A stretch of 64,000 bases of DNA from Enhygromyxa salina (lineage in GTDB: Bacteria > Myxococcota_A > Polyangia > Nannocystales > Nannocystaceae): assembly GCF_000737335.2 (NCBI RefSeq), contig NZ_JMCC02000032.1, positions 9,245 through 73,244 of the forward strand, read 5' to 3'. The first letter of the stretch is position 1. Each line of letters opens with the position of its first letter. Shown piece by piece: positions 61,306 to 64,000 of the stretch. Both the position numbers and the translations under genes were made by a program. The notes beneath the pieces are model-generated. The model saw nothing but the letters and a program-made list of their open reading frames with translations. It ran no database searches and was not told the DNA's origin.

Positions 61306-61581
61306 CTACGCGCGGTGCACGTAGGGACCGAGAAGAACCTCTAGTTCATCATCGGTCGTCTGGCCGTCGGTGTCGCCGAAGCCGACCCAGCCGGAGATCT
61401 CAGCAACGCGGTCAAGCGGGATGGCGAAAGTCCGGGTCAAATAGGCAGAAACGAGCATTCGACCTTCCCCAGGTCCGTCCACTTCCGCACGCCGACGCAC
61501 CATCCGGATCAGATCTGCAACGGTTGAACCGCCCCTGGCCTGGGCCCGCAACGCCTCCTGAATGTTCGGTTCTAGATTCAT
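61306..61581 (-). CDS. Small protein, possible immunity protein
   Basis: 91 residues: a helical N-terminus (EALRAQARGGSTVADLIRMV) and an acidic C-terminus with WVGFGDTDGQTTDDELEVLL. It overlaps the stop of the upstream gene by one base (TGATG), so the two are translationally coupled. Unrecognised family. Confidence 0.65.
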   Translation of the reverse strand: MNLEPNIQEALRAQARGGSTVADLIRMVRRRAEVDGPGEGRMLVSAYLTRTFAIPLDRVAEISGWVGFGDTDGQTTDDELEVLLGPYVHRA

Positions 61582-62066
61582 CAGGGCGTCAAGGCTGGTT
61601 TGAGGTCATTGTACCAACCGTGCAACACCGCCAGCAGTTCCGCCGCGTGCGGGGCCTTTGTCGCACCAATCTCCCGGACAATTCCGTGCGCTACACTTGA
61701 AAATGATGCGATCGTGTCAAGATGCACCTCCGCACACAGCTTGTTGTCCCAGGTCTTCGCAATCTGAAGTGGTCGGATGCAGAGCGCAACTCCCTCGGGC
61801 GGTGAGGGTGCATCCACCAGGCTGGCGGCAGTCTTTGATTTGAGTAGGTCCAGGAACCCTTGCAGGGCGTCAGCGATCTCGGTGAGGCCATCAACGTCAG
61901 TCTCGGTGCCCTCAATCTCGGGCGCCAGGTGAGTCGCCATCGCATGGGCGAAGGCAACGGCATCTGCGCTGAGCGCGAGTCCTCGGTATTGCCTCCACGG
62001 CAGGCGCACTGCGTATTTCCCTGCCCCCATCTGGAAGGCACTTGCGCTCTCAATTTGCGTTTTCAT
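61581..62066 (-). CDS. Small protein, possible immunity protein
   Basis: 161 residues from the ATG at 62066 (MKTQIESASAFQMGAGKYAV); earlier in-frame starts lie inside the Rhs repeat and are not believed. Predicted helical, with HLAPEIEGTETDVDGLTEIA and a Leu-rich C-terminal helix. The gene at 61306 overlaps its stop by 1 base. Unrecognised family. Confidence 0.68.
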   Translation of the reverse strand: MKTQIESASAFQMGAGKYAVRLPWRQYRGLALSADAVAFAHAMATHLAPEIEGTETDVDGLTEIADALQGFLDLLKSKTAASLVDAPSPPEGVALCIRPLQIAKTWDNKLCAEVHLDTIASFSSVAHGIVREIGATKAPHAAELLAVLHGWYNDLKPALTP

Positions 62067-62154
62067 CGGTTGTCGCCTGATTTTCGGGGTGAAAATGATG
62101 AAGGGTGAAGTTGACGTCAAAATGTCACTCACGAACGCCGAGGCCATCGCCGCC

Positions 62155-62438
62155 ATGTACACGGTCGTCTCTAGCGAAGGCGCGGCGGCGGTCGGCATCG
62201 CGGGTATCGTGTGCTGGTTGACGAGCACTGTCCAGTCGGCGAGACCGGCGCCCGGCGAGGCGTCTTCATCCCGTCATGGCGCTCGCCGAACTTGCGGTCG
62301 TCGGCGACTTCACGACGAAGCCGGTCGACCGGAGCGACGGCCACCACCTGTTGGTTGCGCGCGCATCGACTACGTCAGCGGCGACGTGTACCTGATCCCC
62401 CTGCGATCGCCAGGATCCTTCGGGCAGGGATCATTCGG
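62155..62438 (-). repeat. Rhs-derived repeat, copy F
   Basis: Core WTVLVNQHTIPAMPTAAAPS LE, with a changed AC to CC. The upstream half is present, including DDRKFGERHDG in one frame; the downstream YD segment is largely lost and the sequence runs into the leader of the next gene. Confidence 0.7.
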
Positions 62439-62439
62439 C

Positions 62440-62826
62440 TCAGGCAGGCAGAACTCGCCAAGGAGGCTCGTGGGACACTCGGAGCGACTCCCGACCGAAC
62501 AACCTAGCGGTTGCAAGCGCCGCCGCACAGGCAACGGCGTCGACGGTCGTATCTACTGGGGAACCCTGAATGACCGTGACGACAACTACACCCGCAGGAA
62601 CCTCTCCAAGAATTGAGAGGGCATCTTGGACGCCCGTGAGTGCACCCTCGCACCAACCTGGCGCGGTCTGCTCATCTATCTCCCCGTTTTCCCGACTGGG
62701 TCGCTTGCCAAGCGCCAATTCGGCGCTTGTCCGCCCTTTCGTGGGGTCGGGGACAAACTCGAGCCTCACTCGGGCAAAAACGGTAATGCCCCCGCGAGTC
62801 TTCAGAAACCTTGCCTCTGCTTTCAT
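62440..62826 (-). CDS. Small protein, possible immunity protein
   Basis: 128 residues from the ATG at 62826. Contains ITVFARVRLEFVPDPTKGRT, WCEGALTGVQDALSILGEVP and AGVVVVTVIQGSPVDTTVDA VACAAALATARLF; this resembles a ribosomal-S5-like two-layer domain, as in EF-G domain IV, found alone in some immunity-like proteins. An earlier frame start is within Rhs copy G and rejected. Confidence 0.68.
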   Translation of the reverse strand: MKAEARFLKTRGGITVFARVRLEFVPDPTKGRTSAELALGKRPSRENGEIDEQTAPGWCEGALTGVQDALSILGEVPAGVVVVTVIQGSPVDTTVDAVACAAALATARLFGRESLRVSHEPPWRVLPA

Positions 62827-62869
62827 AGAGTTGCTTACAAGTGTGACAGGAGGCGGACCCGCTGTCCGC

Positions 62870-63050
62870 CCGCGTACTGGAAGTAGACGTCTTGCGAGGC
62901 CACCGTGCAGTGCCGCAGCTGGTCGAGTTCGAGCGTCGGCGACTTCGGGACCAGGCCCGTCGGCCGGAGCGACCGCGACCACCTGTTGACTGCTCACTTG
63001 CCCATGCTGGACGAATATGAAGGTACAGGACCTTCGGGCAGGGATCACCC
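62870..63050 (-). repeat. Rhs-derived repeat, copy G
   Basis: A third frame reads SLRPTGLVPKSPTLELDQLR HCTVASQDVYFQYAGGQRVR, which is a strong Rhs/Tc-type YD-like sequence (YFQYAGGQRVR). Shorter than the others; joined to the entry segment RGDPCPKVLYLHIRPAWASE Q. Confidence 0.75.
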
Positions 63051-63145
63051 CGACGATGGTGGGCGTCGGCAGCCTCGCATGCGAGGTACTGCCGCACAAC
63101 TAAAGAAGGGCCACAAAATTCAACGAGCTCACACACCTCCAGGGT

Positions 63146-63589
63146 TCACCCGGGCACCTCTTGCGCTTCCACGGTGGTGGACTCTACCCGCCCACCTTCG
63201 ACCCAAAGAGTGAGTCCAAGACTCTGCGCTTCGTACATCGCCGTATCATCGCCCCAGTGCTCCGCTCGCACAAGAACCCGTCCGAGGAGGCTTTCCACCG
63301 CCGGTATAGACAACCCGAGCAACTCGCTGCTACCCAGATAGCTCAGTGACCTGACGCATTCCACGGCCGTGACCGTTCCGTCATCGACCTGAACACGAGC
63401 CTCCTCATCGCCGACTCGATAGACGTGCCAGTCGGCCCCCTCGCAGGAAGGTTCGAGACGTGCGAGCTCAATCTCCGGTAGCGACGGCAGCGGCTTGCCG
63501 AACCGAAACGGCCCACACCGCAACCCAGGAATCCAATCCCAATTCATGGCTCGGAGTTCGTCATGCGTATCGTCTTCCGAATTGTTCAT
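63146..63589 (-). CDS. Small protein, possible immunity protein, joined to an upstream HEAT-type frame
   Basis: 147 residues from the ATG at 63589 with an AAAGGTGATGTG ribosome site: MNNSEDDTHDELRAMNWDWI, then LPSLPEIELARLEPSCEGAD and EAQSLGLTLWVEGGRVESTT. It looks like a small alpha/beta protein of unknown family. The frame is open upstream into the HEAT-type gene (up to 63961) because of a frameshift there; I take the two as separate genes. Confidence 0.7.
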   Translation of the reverse strand: MNNSEDDTHDELRAMNWDWIPGLRCGPFRFGKPLPSLPEIELARLEPSCEGADWHVYRVGDEEARVQVDDGTVTAVECVRSLSYLGSSELLGLSIPAVESLLGRVLVRAEHWGDDTAMYEAQSLGLTLWVEGGRVESTTVEAQEVPG

Positions 63590-63961
63590 CACATCACCTT
63601 TTTGAAGAACTCTCATTTGTGACCCGAGGCGTGTGGATGCATGTTCGCCCGTCTCCGGTCGAACGAACTGGCCGATGTCCTCTAGGGCATCCTCCACCTT
63701 GCCACCAACCTCCGGGTCAGACCGCAAGGCCAACAGCGGACCGATCACACGCTGGCAATTTAGGCGTCGGTGAATACGTGCCACGTGACCGAGGCCAGTG
63801 GCAGCGACACCACGCAACCACACGTCTTCGGATGACTGCAGCCAGTGCAACAGCAGGTCCTCGAGCCACTTTGGATCTGGATCATGCAGCGCAAGGCGTG
63901 TCAGAGTTTCCGCCACCCTAGCGCGTTCGCCGGTGGCGAGTTCTCCGGAAGTTGTCAACAA
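63590..63961 (-). CDS. HEAT-type immunity-like protein, frameshifted at the 3' end
   Basis: About 115 residues of a HEAT-like protein: LTRLALHDPDPKWLEDLLLH, LRGVAATGLGHVARIHRRL, IGPLLALRSDPEVGGKVEDA LEDIGQFVRPETG. This matches a HEAT-repeat family of immunity-like proteins known from high-GC bacteria. The copy-B end of another one (LEDIEQFVRPETSENASHASGHE then stop) suggests that the normal end is HASGHE/K-stop; here one extra base makes RLGSQMRVLQKGD and reads on into the next gene. Start TTG at 63961; an upstream stop limits it. Confidence 0.7.
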
Positions 63962-64000
63962 GTTTGATACCAGTTGGCACAGAGTTTAGAGAGCAACGGG

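Noticed and set aside
55628..63050. CRISPR-like or IS-like interpretation of the 120-350 bp repeats
   Set aside because: Units are too long and diverged for CRISPR, have no terminal inverted repeats or transposase, and translate to Rhs/YD-type sequence.

Overview
The window is GC-rich (strong G/C bias at third codon positions) and most likely comes from a myxobacterium of the Nannocystis/Plesiocystis/Enhygromyxa group. The evidence is the many secreted lipoproteins with Cys-rich or Gly-Asp repeat linkers, a Ser/Thr kinase with a C-terminal helical repeat region beside an ECF sigma factor, CotH-type lipoproteins, a DUF1592/DUF1552 pair, and genes for complex sterol synthesis. No rRNA, tRNA or CRISPR array was seen.

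Region 1 (1-26.5 kb) is chromosomal core with a sterol signature. A CYP51-type sterol 14-alpha-demethylase runs off the left edge. About 2 kb away a minus-strand gene run (6758 to 2560) holds a hypothetical protein, a GH3-like protein, a TetR regulator, an ERG2-type sterol C8 isomerase and an archaemetzincin-like lipoprotein. Then follow a TerB/PPP-phosphatase fusion, a SpoU rRNA/tRNA methylase, a P-loop GTPase with a small membrane partner, Tat-exported proteins, lipoproteins, a ClpP-like membrane-clan protease, an RND exporter, a broken kinase gene, a kinase-TPR protein and an ECF sigma factor.

Region 2 (26.6-53.5 kb) carries surface and envelope genes: two CotH-family lipoproteins (29.3 and 45 kb), a VWA lipoprotein, and a glycan assembly cluster (GT2 glycosyltransferase, methyltransferase and a 13-TM-type membrane protein on one strand, two GT-C-like membrane proteins on the other). 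Inserted between the two arms of that cluster is a lone gene encoding AlbA/Schlafen, HATPase and SAVED-like domains, flanked by 37-bp direct repeats. A sterol-desaturase-family protein, a beta-propeller lipoprotein, DUF1592 and DUF1552 proteins, an oxidoreductase pair and a WD40 lipoprotein follow.

Region 3 (55.3-64 kb) has different texture. On one strand, about a dozen small unrelated genes of 70-160 codons alternate with at least seven diverged copies of a 120-350 bp fragment of an Rhs/YD-repeat gene. Several small proteins look like immunity proteins (HEAT-like, zinc-ribbon, acidic). I see no intact toxin domain. I interpret this as an array of orphan immunity genes separated by Rhs-derived recombination scars, with frameshifted and IS66-like remnants inside it. 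This array and the SAVED fusion are the best candidates for undescribed biology here.
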